A program made the translations under genes and the position numbers. A stretch of DNA of 64,000 nucleotides, taken from positions 1-64,000 of the forward strand of contig NC_010581.1 of the NCBI RefSeq assembly GCF_000019845.1, read 5' to 3'. This document shows positions 52,060 to 63,729 of this stretch, in pieces (position 1 is the stretch's first letter; the number at the start of each line of letters is the position of its first letter). The DNA is from Beijerinckia indica subsp. indica ATCC 9039 (GTDB lineage: Bacteria > Pseudomonadota > Alphaproteobacteria > Rhizobiales > Beijerinckiaceae). The notes below the pieces were generated by a model. It worked only from the letters and a program-made list of their open reading frames with translations. It ran no database searches and was not told where the DNA came from.

Positions 52060-54639
52060 ATGGCAATAACACAAGCGCCTGGGACAGATCCTCGACCCGC
52101 CGAAACGGCGGCGGCGACAACCCGCCTTGATGAGCTTGTCCGGCGGGCCCGCGCCAATCTGGTTTGGGAATTGGTGTGGCGGGGCTTCATGCCTCCGCTT
52201 CTGGTCCTGGGCGCCTTTGTCCTCGTTTCCTTCGCGGGAGTCTGGCTTGTTCTCCCGCCGCGCGGCCGTCTCCTCGGGTGCATTGCCTTCGCGCTGATCT
52301 TTCTCTCCGCCTGCCTGCCCATGCTGAAATGGCGCTGGCCGACGCGGCGGCAGGCGCTGGAGCGCATCGAACAAGTCTCTGGGCTCGACCATCATCCAGC
52401 CCTCGTTCTTGAGGACCGGCTTGCCAATCCGGGCCAGGATCCGGCGACAGAAGTCCTCTGGGCCTTGCACCGGCGCCGCGCCGCGACGGCCATCGCGGCC
52501 ATGCGAACCGGTTGGCCCGCGCCCCGGCTCGTCGAGCGCGATCCCTATGCCTTGCGCGCTTTAGTTCTGGTCGGTCTCGTGGCGACCGGCTTCATCGCAG
52601 GGCCGCAAAAATATGCCCGTGTCGCGGCGGCTTTCGATTGGGGCCTCGCCGCGCCGAGCGCTATTCCCTCCCGGCTCGATGCCTGGATCGACCCTCCGCC
52701 CTATACCGGCCGGGCGCCGATCCTGTTGACGGCGGGCGATCCGCGCCCAGGCCCAAAACTCGAAGTGCCGGTCGGCTCCACGCTCATCATCCGTTCTGCC
52801 GGTTGGGGGGCGGCCTTCGAACTCAAGGGGGCTGCCGTCGAGGTGAGCGAACCCGATAAGGCCAATCTCGGTGAGACAGAAAGACTTGCGCCGCATGAGG
52901 CCTCAGCCGGCGACGAGCGCGAGAAACGTTTTACCCTGAACGGGGATGCGACGCTCTCGCTCCAGCATGGCGGTCTGTCGCGCGGCACGTTTCAGCTGAT
53001 TGCCCTTCCGGACAAGCCACCGCGCATCACTTTGGCCGAAGTCCCGCGCGTCAATGCACGGGGTTCTCTGACGCTTGGCTACAGGATCTCGGATGATTAT
53101 GGCGTTGCCAGCGCCGAAGCCGAATTTACCGAGCCACGCCTTGATGGCGAACATGGCCCGATCCGTTCCCTGGTCGATCCGCCGAAAATGCCTCTGCTCC
53201 TGCCGACGGCCCCTGGCGGCCTGGGCGATGCGGAGACGACAGGTGATCTCTCCGATCATCCCTGGGCCGGTGCGCGCGTCAAAATGGTTTTGAAAGCCCA
53301 TGATGAAGGCGGTAACGAGGGCCAGAGCCCGCCGCTCGAACTCATCCTGCCGCAAAAACCTTTTCTCAATCCTCTGGCTGCTGCTCTTGTCGAGCAGCGT
53401 CGGGACCTTGTGCTCATGCCGTCCGAGCGCGCCAAGGTCATGACGGCGCTCGAATCCCTGATGATCGCTCCGGACGCCTTCGGCATGCCTCCCGCGCCCT
53501 ATCTCGGGCTGCGGGTGGCCATCGATTGGCTGCAAGGGGCGCGGACCGATGCCGATCTTCTCGAGGTCGCCGATTATCTCTGGGAAATGGCTTTGCGCAT
53601 CGAGAATGGCGATCTCAACGATGCGGAACGTGATCTGCGTGCCGCTGAACAGCAATTGCGCGAGGCGCTCGAGCGCCATGCCCCGCCTGAGGAGATCGAG
53701 AAACGCACGGAGGCTCTGCGGCGGGCGATGGAGACCTTTCTTGGTGAACTCGCGCGTCTCCAACAAAGCGAGGAGGGGGGCCAGCAAGCCAAGGTCGATC
53801 CACGGGCGCAAAAGATCGCGCCGAAGGATTTGCAGGCCATGCTCGATCATATGCGCGAGGCGGCACGTTCCGGCGATCAGGCCGAGGCGCAAAAGATGCT
53901 CGATCGCTTACGCAATATTCTCGACAATTTACGCATGGGACGCCGAGCCAAGCCTGATCCCCATGCGGCCGAGGCCAACCGGTCGATCGATGCCCTCAAT
54001 AAGATGAGCCGCGAGCAGCAGGATCTGCGCGATGACACTTATCGCGGCAACGATGAGATGTCCTTGCAAGATTTTGAAAATTTCGATGAAAAAAATAAAA
54101 AGGGGCGCAATGCCGGGGAAGAGGAACTGCAACGACGCCAGCAGCAATTGCGCCAGCGTCTGGATGAGGTTCAGAAGCGGTTGAAACAGACCGGCCAGGG
54201 CGAAAAGAGCCTCGACGATGCCGAACAGGCCATGAAGGAGGCGGAAGACGCCCTGGGGCAAGGACCGGACGGGCGCGAGGATGCGGCCGATGCGCAGGGG
54301 CGCGCGCTCCAATCCATGCGGCAGGGCGCCGAAAAACTCGCCGAAAGCCTGCAGCGGCGACAAGGCGAACAAGGCTCGGGAGAGGGTGAAGCGGAAGGCC
54401 AGGCCGAGGGCGAAGAAGAGGGGCCCAGCAATCAGGGCCGAAGGGGCTCATCCGATCCGCTTGGACGGCCCACGGCGGGTAATCCTGTTTTCAATCCGGG
54501 CGCGAAATTCGATCCGCTCGGCGTTCCGGCGGCGCAACGGGCGCAGCAAGTTCTGGAGGAATTACGCCGCCGCCTGAGTGATCCACATCGTCCGCGTGAG
54601 GAAACCGATTATCTCGAACGTTTGCTGCGTCCGTTTTAA
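52060..54639 (+). CDS. TIGR02302 / DUF4175 membrane protein
   Basis: 859-residue protein with two membrane helices near residues 45-95 (MPPLLVLGAFVLVSFAGVWL, LGCIAFALIFLSACLPML) and a third near 165-180. A long periplasmic beta-rich part follows. The C-terminal 350 residues are highly charged and Gln/Glu-rich helix (ELQRRQQQLRQRLDEVQKR), ending in a Gly/Glu-rich linker and a short conserved helix AQQVLEELRRRLSDP. It matches the alphaproteobacterial family following lysA. Function is unknown; the coiled-coil part suggests a structural or scaffolding role. Confidence 0.88.
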   Translation: MAITQAPGTDPRPAETAAATTRLDELVRRARANLVWELVWRGFMPPLLVLGAFVLVSFAGVWLVLPPRGRLLGCIAFALIFLSACLPMLKWRWPTRRQALERIEQVSGLDHHPALVLEDRLANPGQDPATEVLWALHRRRAATAIAAMRTGWPAPRLVERDPYALRALVLVGLVATGFIAGPQKYARVAAAFDWGLAAPSAIPSRLDAWIDPPPYTGRAPILLTAGDPRPGPKLEVPVGSTLIIRSAGWGAAFELKGAAVEVSEPDKANLGETERLAPHEASAGDEREKRFTLNGDATLSLQHGGLSRGTFQLIALPDKPPRITLAEVPRVNARGSLTLGYRISDDYGVASAEAEFTEPRLDGEHGPIRSLVDPPKMPLLLPTAPGGLGDAETTGDLSDHPWAGARVKMVLKAHDEGGNEGQSPPLELILPQKPFLNPLAAALVEQRRDLVLMPSERAKVMTALESLMIAPDAFGMPPAPYLGLRVAIDWLQGARTDADLLEVADYLWEMALRIENGDLNDAERDLRAAEQQLREALERHAPPEEIEKRTEALRRAMETFLGELARLQQSEEGGQQAKVDPRAQKIAPKDLQAMLDHMREAARSGDQAEAQKMLDRLRNILDNLRMGRRAKPDPHAAEANRSIDALNKMSREQQDLRDDTYRGNDEMSLQDFENFDEKNKKGRNAGEEELQRRQQQLRQRLDEVQKRLKQTGQGEKSLDDAEQAMKEAEDALGQGPDGREDAADAQGRALQSMRQGAEKLAESLQRRQGEQGSGEGEAEGQAEGEEEGPSNQGRRGSSDPLGRPTAGNPVFNPGAKFDPLGVPAAQRAQQVLEELRRRLSDPHRPREETDYLERLLRPF

Positions 54640-54660
54640 ACGGTCTTGAGATCGAGGCGG

Positions 54661-54691
54661 TTACAGCATCACTTTTGGTTTGATGCTGTAA
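54661..54691. repeat. Inverted repeat between convergent genes
   Basis: TTACAGCATCA (54661-54671) / TGATGCTGTAA (54681-54691), a perfect 11-bp stem between the ends of the TIGR02302 and L,D-transpeptidase genes. Similar words (GCATCAAACCAAAA) recur at 62107. May be a repeat family member or bidirectional terminator. Confidence 0.5.
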
Positions 54692-54724
54692 AAAAGGCGG
54701 GGAAGGATCGTGCTCGAAAAGGGG

Positions 54725-55258
54725 TCAGGGAACCGCGACGACCCGCGTGCCGACATCCACGCGTTCGAACAGGTCGAGCACATCTTCATTATACATGCGG
54801 ATACAGCCATAGGAGGCTGCGGTGCCGACCGACTTGCGCATCGTATCCGTTGTGCCGTGAATGGCGACCTCGGACAGGTTCAACGTAATGGCGGCCGCCC
54901 CCATCGGATTGTTCGGTGCGCCACCGGGGATCACATCCGGGAAATTCGGATGATCGTGCCGCACGACTTCTGGCGGGGACCATGCGGGCTGCACGAATTT
55001 GCCCGCCACGAAGGCCTCTCCCTTCCAAGCCTTGCCGGTCTTGCCGATCGCGATTGGATAGCGGATTGCGGTGCCGTCTCCCGTGATCAAATAGAGTTTG
55101 CGTTCACTCTGTTTGATGACGATCATGCCTGCTGGATAATCAGGCGAAAATTTGACGATTTCCCGTGCGCTTGGAGATGCGGACCCGGTCGGGACGAGAC
55201 CACACAGTGACAAAGCGATCGAAAATAGTCGCAGACAATGTTTTTGTTTTTGATTCAT
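54725..55258 (-). CDS. L,D-transpeptidase (YkuD family)
   Basis: Periplasmic enzyme of 177 residues cross-linking peptidoglycan or attaching proteins to it. A signal peptide (CLRLFSIALSLCGLVPTGSA) is followed by MIVIKQSERKLYLITGDG. The catalytic motif is AIHGTTDTM...GTAASYGCIRMYNEDVLDL with the nucleophile Cys near 155. ATG 55258 has GAGGG four bases upstream; a longer frame to 55363 adds a non-signal leader. One of the many ErfK/YbiS-like copies usual in Hyphomicrobiales. Confidence 0.94.
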   Translation of the reverse strand: MNQKQKHCLRLFSIALSLCGLVPTGSASPSAREIVKFSPDYPAGMIVIKQSERKLYLITGDGTAIRYPIAIGKTGKAWKGEAFVAGKFVQPAWSPPEVVRHDHPNFPDVIPGGAPNNPMGAAAITLNLSEVAIHGTTDTMRKSVGTAASYGCIRMYNEDVLDLFERVDVGTRVVAVP

Positions 55259-55507
55259 GACGCCCTCGAAACCTGGACGAATGTGCAACTGCGCGATTCG
55301 CGGCTGCGCCAGACTAACAGGGGCCGCAGGCCGCAAGCATAGAAAGCTGCGGCCTTGCTGCAATTGTTGTTAAACTGTGGCAAGCATGCCTCAGTTCCGT
55401 CAGAAATAAATTTTTTCTTAATGGGTTCGCGATGTCCACAGCATCAGCCCGAAAGGGGGCTTTCCTTCAAGGTGTGATGCCGTGGGTTTTGACTTCGTAG
55501 GGCCCGA

Positions 55508-57445
<1,938 letters not shown>

Positions 57446-57510
57446 CAAGCGTCCTCCCCCAATGTGTTGTCAGCCTCACCGCTTGTTAACAATTTCAGCG
57501 GAAATCTTTT

Positions 57511-57534
57511 CCAATGCACGCATTGGAATGCGTG
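57511..57534. promoter_or_regulatory. Overlapping palindromes upstream of acsA
   Basis: CCAATGC-AC-GCATTGG (57511-57526) overlaps CACGCATT-GG-AATGCGTG (57517-57534), both perfect. They are about 65-90 bases upstream of the acsA start and so suited to be an operator. The binding protein is unknown. Confidence 0.5.
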
Positions 57535-58349
57535 AAGAGTAGAATTGTAAAGCCTTTTCACCGTATCGTTGTCATTTCCTCGATACGTCTCAAGGCCCCT
57601 CTGCAGATCGAGCCGAAGCGTTTTTTCAAGTCCTGGGAACCCTTTCTTGGCCACCATGGAAACGCTCTGATGACCTTAATATGCGTGACGATATCCCTAT
57701 GGGGAAGATCAGGCCATAATATTTTTGAGGTGAGCCTATCAAGAAAAAAATGTGGTTATCAAGAGGACTTACGGGATAATTGCTTGGCCGGGAAGCCTAA
57801 GAACAAGCTTGATGCTCTAGAACGGAGCAATCTTGTGTATTTCTACACAAAACTGGCAAGCGTTTACTAAACTATACAGGCTTCCGTCCAAGGTGATGCC
57901 CCAATTCGGGAGATTTAAGAAGAATCAGACCTGAATGCGGATATCACTTTCAAGATCAATCGCATGCAATTTTAAAACAACGAAGACAACCCGTTCAGCC
58001 GACCAGAAGCATGGGCGATGATCATTGGAACGGCGAGATGATGGCTCCGAGATGGATGCCTCACTATGCCACAGGTGGCGGTCCAGGGGTGCGACCAAAA
58101 GCCCGATGTGACCGATCGTGCGGACACAGCGTGTCAGTCCGCCAAAAAGATCGAATGCAGCGGATCTTTTTCGTCAATCATTCGCGGGGAGTGACGCGGC
58201 GCATCCGCATGAACAGGCCGTACAGGCCATAATCGACACAGGCTGGAGTCTTGCCCGAGGAAAAGCCTGTTCCCTCTGGCGAAAGGCCGCGTGACGTCCT
58301 CACCTGATCGGCGCCCGTGAGTGCAAAGAGGATGGGGTTTCGAGCGGTA
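57535..58349. other. Long intergenic region, no convincing gene
   Basis: About 815 bases between the acsA promoter and the LysR gene end. It is AT-rich from 57680 to 57990. A frame of 118 residues (57514-57870) has no ribosome site, no bias and no recognisable homology, so I do not call it. A TGCTCTAG word at 57813 resembles the ends of the CTAGAGCA repeat elements. Confidence 0.4.
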
Positions 58350-59234
58350 TCAGAAATTCCAGCGTTGCGCGCTCGAGACCAGAAAATCGCGGAACACCTG
58401 GATACGGGCCACGCTTTTCAGTTCCTCGGGATAGACGAGGTAACATTCGAGTTCCGGTGTCACGGCATCGGTCATGATCTGCACGACCTGGCTGGTTTTC
58501 AGATAATCCGGCAGGACGCCGATGCCGACCCCCTGCTCGACGGCTTTCTGCAAGGCAATGATATTGGTGACGGAGAGAGCGGACAGGCGGGGATGTTTGG
58601 CGTTGCGCCCGATGTGCAAGGGCGCGTTGAGATCATCGAGATAGCTGGCCGCCGCGGCGTCATAGGAAATCAGCCGATGATCATCGAGATCCTCGATTCT
58701 TTGCGGCTGCCCATGATATTTCACATAATCGACCGATGCATAGAGATGATAATGCACCGTGAAGAGACGGCGGCGAATGAGATCGGGCTGGACCGGCTCG
58801 CGCAATCGCAGCGCGACATCGGCGGCGCGCATGCCAAGATCGAGTTCCTCATCGGTCAGGATGAGATGCAGCCTGATATCGGGATAGAGATCGAGGAATT
58901 CGCCGAGGCGCGGCGTCAGCCAGCCCGTGCCGATGGCGACATTGGTGGTGATGCGTAAATCCCCATTCGGCCGCTCGCGGCTTTCGTTGAGACGGGTGCG
59001 GGCCTGGTCGAGTTTGGCCATCACATCCTGCACGGTCCTGTAGAGGACCTCGCCTTGTTCCGTCAGGATCAGGCCGCGGGCGTGCCGATGAAACAGCGGC
59101 ACTTGCAGGTCCCCTTCAAGCGCGCCCACTTGGCGGCTCACCGCCGACTGGCTGAGTCCGAGCATGGAACCCGCATGGGTGAAGGAACCGACCTTGGCCG
59201 CCGCATGAAAAATGCGCAGCTTATCCCAATCCAC
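58350..59234 (-). CDS. LysR family regulator, VtlR/LsrB-like
   Basis: 294-residue LysR regulator. The N-terminal winged helix is LRIFHAAAKVGSFTHAGSMLGLSQSAVSRQVGALE near residues 6-40. The effector domain contains GDLRITTNVAIGTGWLTPRLGEF and VEQGVGIGVLPDYL. Position next to trxB and the N-terminal MDWDKLRIFH match the alphaproteobacterial VtlR/LsrB group, which controls small RNAs, envelope and oxidative-stress genes. It contains only one cysteine (LECYLVY near 267). Same strand as trxB, 138 bases downstream of it. Confidence 0.9.
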   Translation of the reverse strand: MDWDKLRIFHAAAKVGSFTHAGSMLGLSQSAVSRQVGALEGDLQVPLFHRHARGLILTEQGEVLYRTVQDVMAKLDQARTRLNESRERPNGDLRITTNVAIGTGWLTPRLGEFLDLYPDIRLHLILTDEELDLGMRAADVALRLREPVQPDLIRRRLFTVHYHLYASVDYVKYHGQPQRIEDLDDHRLISYDAAAASYLDDLNAPLHIGRNAKHPRLSALSVTNIIALQKAVEQGVGIGVLPDYLKTSQVVQIMTDAVTPELECYLVYPEELKSVARIQVFRDFLVSSAQRWNF

Positions 59235-59372
59235 AGCCTCTCCCCCTCGCGCTCCGCCCGGGATCGTGTTTGGCCCGGGTTCGGCTTTTAGCCTAACCTA
59301 TGCTGATGTAACATAGCAGGCATGCGGTAGAGAAGGGAATAGGGACGTCACTCTTCCAGTGCTCTTCCTGAT

Positions 59373-60353
59373 TTATTCTGCGGCTGCGTGGCGCAATTCG
59401 CCTTCGGCGAGCAGCCAACGCTCGGCTTCGAGCGCCGCCATGCAGCCCATGCCCGCGGCTGTCACCGCTTGCCGATAAATGTCATCGGTCACATCGCCCG
59501 CTGCGAAAACGCCGGGAATATTGGTGGCGGTCGAATCGGGCGCTGTCCAGAGATAGCCATTGGCTTTCATGGTGAGCTGGCCCGCAAACAGTTCCGAGGC
59601 CGGCTGATGCCCGATTGCGACGAAAACCCCGTGCGTCTCGCGTGTTTCGATCGCCCCAGTCTTGGTGTTTTTGAGGCGGACATGCGTAACGTTCAAAGGC
59701 TGGTCGGTGCCGCAGATTTCCTCGATCGCCTGATTGAACAGGACCTCGACATTGTCCTGTTTGAATAGGCGTTCCTGCAGGATGCGTTCGGCGCGGAACC
59801 GCTCGCCGCGATGGATAATCGTGACCTTGCTCGCCAGATTGCTGAGATAGAGAGCTTCCTCCACGGCGGTATTGCCGCCGCCGACGACAAAGACATCCTT
59901 GCCGCGATAGAAAAACCCGTCACAGGTCGCGCAGGCGGAAACGCCATAACCCTTGAACGTATTTTCTGAGGGCAGGCCTAGCCATTTCGCCTTGGCGCCG
60001 GTGGCGATGACGAGGCTGTCGGCGGTATAGATCTGTCCGCTGTCGCCGATGAGCCGGAACGGACGTTGGCCGAGTTCCACCTTGATGACATGATCGGCGA
60101 TGAGCTTTGTCCCGACATGTTCCGCCTGCGTCCGCATCTGTTCCATCAGCCAGGGACCCTGGATCGGCTCGGCGAAACCCGGATAATTCTCGACATCAGT
60201 CGTGATCATCAATTGGCCGCCGGTTTCAATCCCGGAAATCAGCACCGGCTCCAGCATGGCGCGCGCCGCATAGATCGCCGTCGTATAACCGGCTGGGCCC
60301 GAGCCGATGATGATCAGCCGTGCATGGAGGGGGCTCAAGGAAGCGGCAGACAT
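59373..60353 (-). CDS. trxB: Thioredoxin reductase
   Basis: FAD/NADPH disulfide reductase of 326 residues that reduces thioredoxin. The FAD site is [20 protein letters not shown] near residues 14-33. The redox-active CATC is in [16 protein letters not shown] near 143-146. The NADPH site is [17 protein letters not shown] and the C-terminal FAD motif [25 protein letters not shown] precedes the ATG. Its LysR neighbour lies downstream on the same strand, an order conserved in Hyphomicrobiales. It probably supplies electrons for the Bcp peroxidase through thioredoxin. Confidence 0.97.
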   Translation of the reverse strand: MSAASLSPLHARLIIIGSGPAGYTTAIYAARAMLEPVLISGIETGGQLMITTDVENYPGFAEPIQGPWLMEQMRTQAEHVGTKLIADHVIKVELGQRPFRLIGDSGQIYTADSLVIATGAKAKWLGLPSENTFKGYGVSACATCDGFFYRGKDVFVVGGGNTAVEEALYLSNLASKVTIIHRGERFRAERILQERLFKQDNVEVLFNQAIEEICGTDQPLNVTHVRLKNTKTGAIETRETHGVFVAIGHQPASELFAGQLTMKANGYLWTAPDSTATNIPGVFAAGDVTDDIYRQAVTAAGMGCMAALEAERWLLAEGELRHAAAE

Positions 60354-60499
60354 GGGGACCTCGGGCTTAGGCAGAGCCTTGACTTCGATCTGGGCACATC
60401 CCGCGAAGGCGGTCGCGCCCGATTGCGGCAGCGCTCCTATTTAAGGAGCAGGGCGTAAACCCGCAACTCTCGTGCCGGCTGTCGCCGGGCGGTCCATGC

Positions 60500-60540
60500 A
60501 AAAAGGCCGATGATCATTCTGAATGACCATCGGCCCCTTT
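60500..60540 (-). terminator. Terminator of the DUF992 gene
   Basis: Stem GGCCGATG...CATCGGCC (60505-60512 / 60528-60535), extended by TCATT/AATGA with one bulge. On the minus strand it is followed by TTTTT, and on the plus strand by CCTTTT, so it could serve both directions. It lies 23 bases beyond the DUF992 stop. Confidence 0.8.
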
Positions 60541-60562
60541 TGAACGTTTCGTGTGCCGGTCT

Positions 60563-61072
60563 TTACTTGACGGACGGCACGGGTTCGAGCGTCAAGGTGC
60601 CAACACCCGCCGCGAGGTTGAGACCGCTCTGAGCGGTCAGAGAAACTGGCTGCAGAGTGAACGAACGGGCATTGCCGCCGATCAACGCATTGGCGCCGAT
60701 GCCGCCACCAATGGCGAAGCTGCTGACAGCACCGGTGAAGACGCCGGCCAAGGGGTAACGCTGCTTGATCGGACCACCGGTGGAAACGACGGTCCAGATG
60801 AGCTTGCCCGGGCCGGTCGCGCCAATGTCCAGGCCGAAATGCTGGATCGTACCGGTATAATTTTCAACGGGGAGGTGTCGGCGATGCGGCCGGAAGGAGC
60901 AGGACAGGGCCCGGTTGGACGTGATGACGAAGCCGACGCCGGGTGAAATATTGCACTCGAGGACGCCGACTTCGAGGAGGCCGGCCTGAGGCTGCTGCGC
61001 CAGCGCCGGGGCAATCGTGCCAAGGCCCATGGCCATGATCAAAGATGCTTTCGAAAAGATTTTGCGATTCAC
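60563..61072 (-). CDS. Exported DUF992 protein
   Basis: 169-residue periplasmic protein. The signal peptide is KASLIMAMGLGTIAPALAQQ. The mature part begins AGLLEVGVLECNISPGVGFVI with a second Cys in NRALSCSF, typical of DUF992. Gly-rich ending ANALIGGNARSFTLQPVSL. GTG 61072 has AAGGAG nine bases upstream; the longer frame to 61294 is Arg-rich and unlikely. Role unknown. Confidence 0.87.
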   Translation of the reverse strand: MNRKIFSKASLIMAMGLGTIAPALAQQPQAGLLEVGVLECNISPGVGFVITSNRALSCSFRPHRRHLPVENYTGTIQHFGLDIGATGPGKLIWTVVSTGGPIKQRYPLAGVFTGAVSSFAIGGGIGANALIGGNARSFTLQPVSLTAQSGLNLAAGVGTLTLEPVPSVK

Positions 61073-61409
61073 TGCTTTGCACTCCTTGCCGTCCACTGCC
61101 GGGATCGAGCGTGACCTTGTGAGCAAGGGTCGCCTAGGCGTCCCCTGTTTCCTGCCTCGAATATTCGCCATTTCAGGAAAAACTTCATTCGAGAGACCAA
61201 GACGCGTAATGCTGATTCTTGGTGTTAACGGCGGGCGAAGGCCACGCTTGTTTTGCCATAATCGAGAACGATGACAAGGTCCGCCCTTCGCCATGAGCGA
61301 TTTTTTAATCGATCATGGCTTTTGAACCGTCAGATTGAATGCGATAGGGCGTAGCGGGGACCCGCGGCCGTGCCGAAAAGGGCCCGGACTGCATGGATCA
61401 GGAATGGGT

Positions 61410-61811
61410 ATGGTGATTTCGTTGCGACAGTTCTCGACGTTCGCGGGCGTGGGGCTTTGCGCGGCTGTGGTTCATTATGGCCTGTTGATCGTTCTGGTCG
61501 AGGCCATGGGCGTGGACGTCATCATCGCGACGCTGGTCGGCTATTGTGGCGGCGGCATTTGTTCCTATTGGCTAAACCGGCGCCATACGTTCCAATCGGA
61601 GCGTCGTCACAGGGAAGCCATCTGGCGTTTCATCCTGGTTGCCGCTGTCGGATTTGGTCTGACCTGGCTCTGCATGCTCGGTCTGGTCAGGGGGCTGAAG
61701 ATCCCCTATTTGCTGGCGCAGGCGCTAACGACCGGCATTGTCATGGTTTGGAGTTACGGGGCGCATAAGGTTTGGACCTTCGGCCTGCCGAAGCCGCAAG
61801 AGGGGGCTTGA
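61410..61811 (+). CDS. GtrA-like membrane protein
   Basis: 133-residue inner-membrane protein with four hydrophobic helices (FAGVGLCAAVVHYGLLIVLV, VDVIIATLVGYCGGGICSYW, FILVAAVGFGLTWLCMLG, ALTTGIVMVWSYGAHKVW). The NRRHTF motif between helices 2 and 3 and final KVWTF are GtrA-family marks. GtrA proteins are thought to help flip or move lipid-linked sugars. ATG 61410 has AGGA six bases upstream. Upstream, 61291-61318 forms a hairpin CCATGAGCGATT/AATCGATCATGG with one mismatch. Single gene. Confidence 0.88.
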   Translation: MVISLRQFSTFAGVGLCAAVVHYGLLIVLVEAMGVDVIIATLVGYCGGGICSYWLNRRHTFQSERRHREAIWRFILVAAVGFGLTWLCMLGLVRGLKIPYLLAQALTTGIVMVWSYGAHKVWTFGLPKPQEGA

Positions 61812-61822
61812 GCCCCCTCGCT

Positions 61823-62071
61823 TTATTGCCTTCGGCGCCGGCCAGAACTGATGGGCAAGGGTTCGTCATCCTCGATTTCTTCGTCATCGAGATCTTCATC
61901 ATCGTCGAGGACAATCAGTTCCAGGCAGATCGGGGGAATCACCGCGGACTTCACCTCGCCGCTGATTTCGGCGAACCAGAGGCAATGAATGCCTTCTGCG
62001 CTACTGCCGGAAACCGTCATGGCCGGGCCGCCCGATTTCAATTGCACGATATCACCAGCTTCGAAGCTCAT
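61823..62071 (-). CDS. YodC-like DUF2158 protein
   Basis: 82-residue protein with the DUF2158 signature MSFEAGDIVQLKSGGPAMTV followed by CLWFAEISGEV. The C-terminus is an acidic stretch (DDDEDLDDEEIEDDE) and a basic end (RRRRQ). Convergent with the GtrA gene, 11 bases apart. Function unknown. Confidence 0.85.
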   Translation of the reverse strand: MSFEAGDIVQLKSGGPAMTVSGSSAEGIHCLWFAEISGEVKSAVIPPICLELIVLDDDEDLDDEEIEDDEPLPISSGRRRRQ

Positions 62072-62472
62072 GGCATTAATCCCCTGATTAGCCCTTTACC
62101 GCATCTACCGCATCAAACCAAAAAGTGCGGCCACTTTTTGAAAAAAATCTGGTGTTTTCATAAAGGTAAAGCATCTCTCCAAATTCGGATTGAAAGAGAT
62201 GAACTGCAAGGACGCTTTCCTTCACGAAGGGCATTCTTTTGCTTGATAGAATGCCCATGGCCAGAGCCCGTTCCTGGCACGGCTTTCTGCTTAGTCCATG
62301 TCCGGCCAGCGGGTCCAGACCCAAGTCTTAGGATTGGACCGGTGAGCAGAATCGGGGCGGGTGCCTTAAATCATTGGAAATGATTATATATGTCCCGCGA
62401 TCCATGCCCGCCTCGGGGATGGGAGGTGAAAAATTCTTCGTGTTCTTGGGGATCATCCTCTGTCCGCGGCCC
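62072..62472. other. Intergenic region between DUF2158 and hemF genes
   Basis: About 400 bases. A minus-strand frame of 78 residues (62088-62324) lacks a ribosome site and recognisable homology; I leave it uncalled. Near 62107 the words GCATCAAACCAAAAAGT resemble the repeat at 54661-54691. Confidence 0.4.
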
Positions 62473-63378
62473 TTACCGCCATTTGACGACAGGGGGTAGC
62501 GAAGAAAGAATCGCCTCGACATTGCCACCGGTTTTCAGGCCGAAAATCGTCCCGCGATCATAGAGCAGATTGAATTCGACATAACGGCCGCGCCGGACCA
62601 ATTGTTCGTCGCGATCGGCCTCGGTCCAGGGCTGTGCCCAATTGCGCCGCACGATTTCAGGATAGATGGCGAGAAAGGCACGACCGATCTCCTGGGCGAA
62701 GGCGAAATTGGCGTCGAAAATCGTCTCGTCCGGGCAGTCGAAATAATCGAAGAAGACACCGCCGATCCCGCGCGGCTCATTGCGATGTTTCAGATAGAAA
62801 TATTCGTCGCACCAGTCCTTGAGGCGTGGATAATCGGCGACATCCTTGTGCTTGTCGCACGCTTCGCGCATGGCGGCGTGGAAGTCGATGGCATCCTTGT
62901 CGTTCTGCATGCGGCGGCGATCGAGCATGGGCGTGAGATCGGCTCCGCCGCCGAACCAACCCTTGCTGGTCACGACGAAGCGCGTATTCATATGCACGGT
63001 CGGCACATTGGGATTGACCGGATGGGCGATGAGCGAAAGACCTGACGCCCAAAACCGGGGATCGGCCTCCGCACCCGGAATCTGGCTCGCGAATTCCGGC
63101 GCAAAACGCCCGAAGACGGTCGAGGCGTGGATGCCCGCCTTTTCAAAGACGCGACCCTTGAGCAACCCCATGAAACCGCCGCCGCCATCCTCGCCATCGG
63201 GATTTTTGCGCGTCCAGGGTTGTTTGGTGAAACGCCCAGCGGCCGGCGTCTGATCATCAAGGAAGGGGCCTGGGGCTTCCGCTTCGATTTTTTCGAAGGC
63301 GGCAATGATCGCATCCTGCAAGGATTCGAACCAGGGCTTTGCCTTGGCCTTGCAGGCCTCAAGGATGGATGGCGTCAT
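62473..63378 (-). CDS. hemF: Oxygen-dependent coproporphyrinogen III oxidase
   Basis: Oxidative decarboxylation of coproporphyrinogen III to protoporphyrinogen IX, a late heme step needing oxygen. The 301-residue product has [12 protein letters not shown], the signature [12 protein letters not shown] near residues 140-150, [20 protein letters not shown] and [20 protein letters not shown] at the end. I use ATG 63378 ([10 protein letters not shown]); the longer frame to 63429 is unconserved. It stands alone, far from hemC-hemD at 5.5-7.3 kb. Presence indicates an aerobic organism. Confidence 0.97.
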   Translation of the reverse strand: MTPSILEACKAKAKPWFESLQDAIIAAFEKIEAEAPGPFLDDQTPAAGRFTKQPWTRKNPDGEDGGGGFMGLLKGRVFEKAGIHASTVFGRFAPEFASQIPGAEADPRFWASGLSLIAHPVNPNVPTVHMNTRFVVTSKGWFGGGADLTPMLDRRRMQNDKDAIDFHAAMREACDKHKDVADYPRLKDWCDEYFYLKHRNEPRGIGGVFFDYFDCPDETIFDANFAFAQEIGRAFLAIYPEIVRRNWAQPWTEADRDEQLVRRGRYVEFNLLYDRGTIFGLKTGGNVEAILSSLPPVVKWR

Positions 63379-63729
63379 CTTGCGAATTCTCTCCAGAAAG
63401 GGCGCGAGGTGGCGCTGGCCGGCAAACAAAAAGGGACGAGGCCGACCGTTTCGCCTTCGGAACTATCATGTCGGTTGCGGACTGAAAACCCGGGGAAGGG
63501 GGCTTTCACCGGGACCGATTGGCGCGGTGGGCGGGACGGATTGGGGGTGGGATAAAGCACCCCTCCTTCGGGGAGTGTCTCAGTTTGAATTTTGGCTAGG
63601 GGTGGAAAGATGACTTCCCCTTTATGCCGGAATTATCAGAAAGCGGAGTCTCGTAGGGTTTCGAAAACCTGAGCCTCATCTGGTGCACATCGGCCATGGA
63701 AGATTGCGGGCCATGGAAGATTGCGCCGC
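63379..63729. other. Intergenic region upstream of hemF
   Basis: About 350 bases. Contains a small stem with a CTTCGG loop near 63559-63577 (CCCCTCCTTCGGGGAG). No protein-like frame. Should include the hemF promoter on the minus strand. Confidence 0.4.

Noticed and set aside
57514..57870. 118-residue frame upstream of acsA
   Set aside because: Starts within the palindrome region, has no ribosome site and no recognisable similarity.
62088..62324. 78-residue minus-strand frame
   Set aside because: No ribosome site and a composition resembling repeat-derived intergenic DNA.
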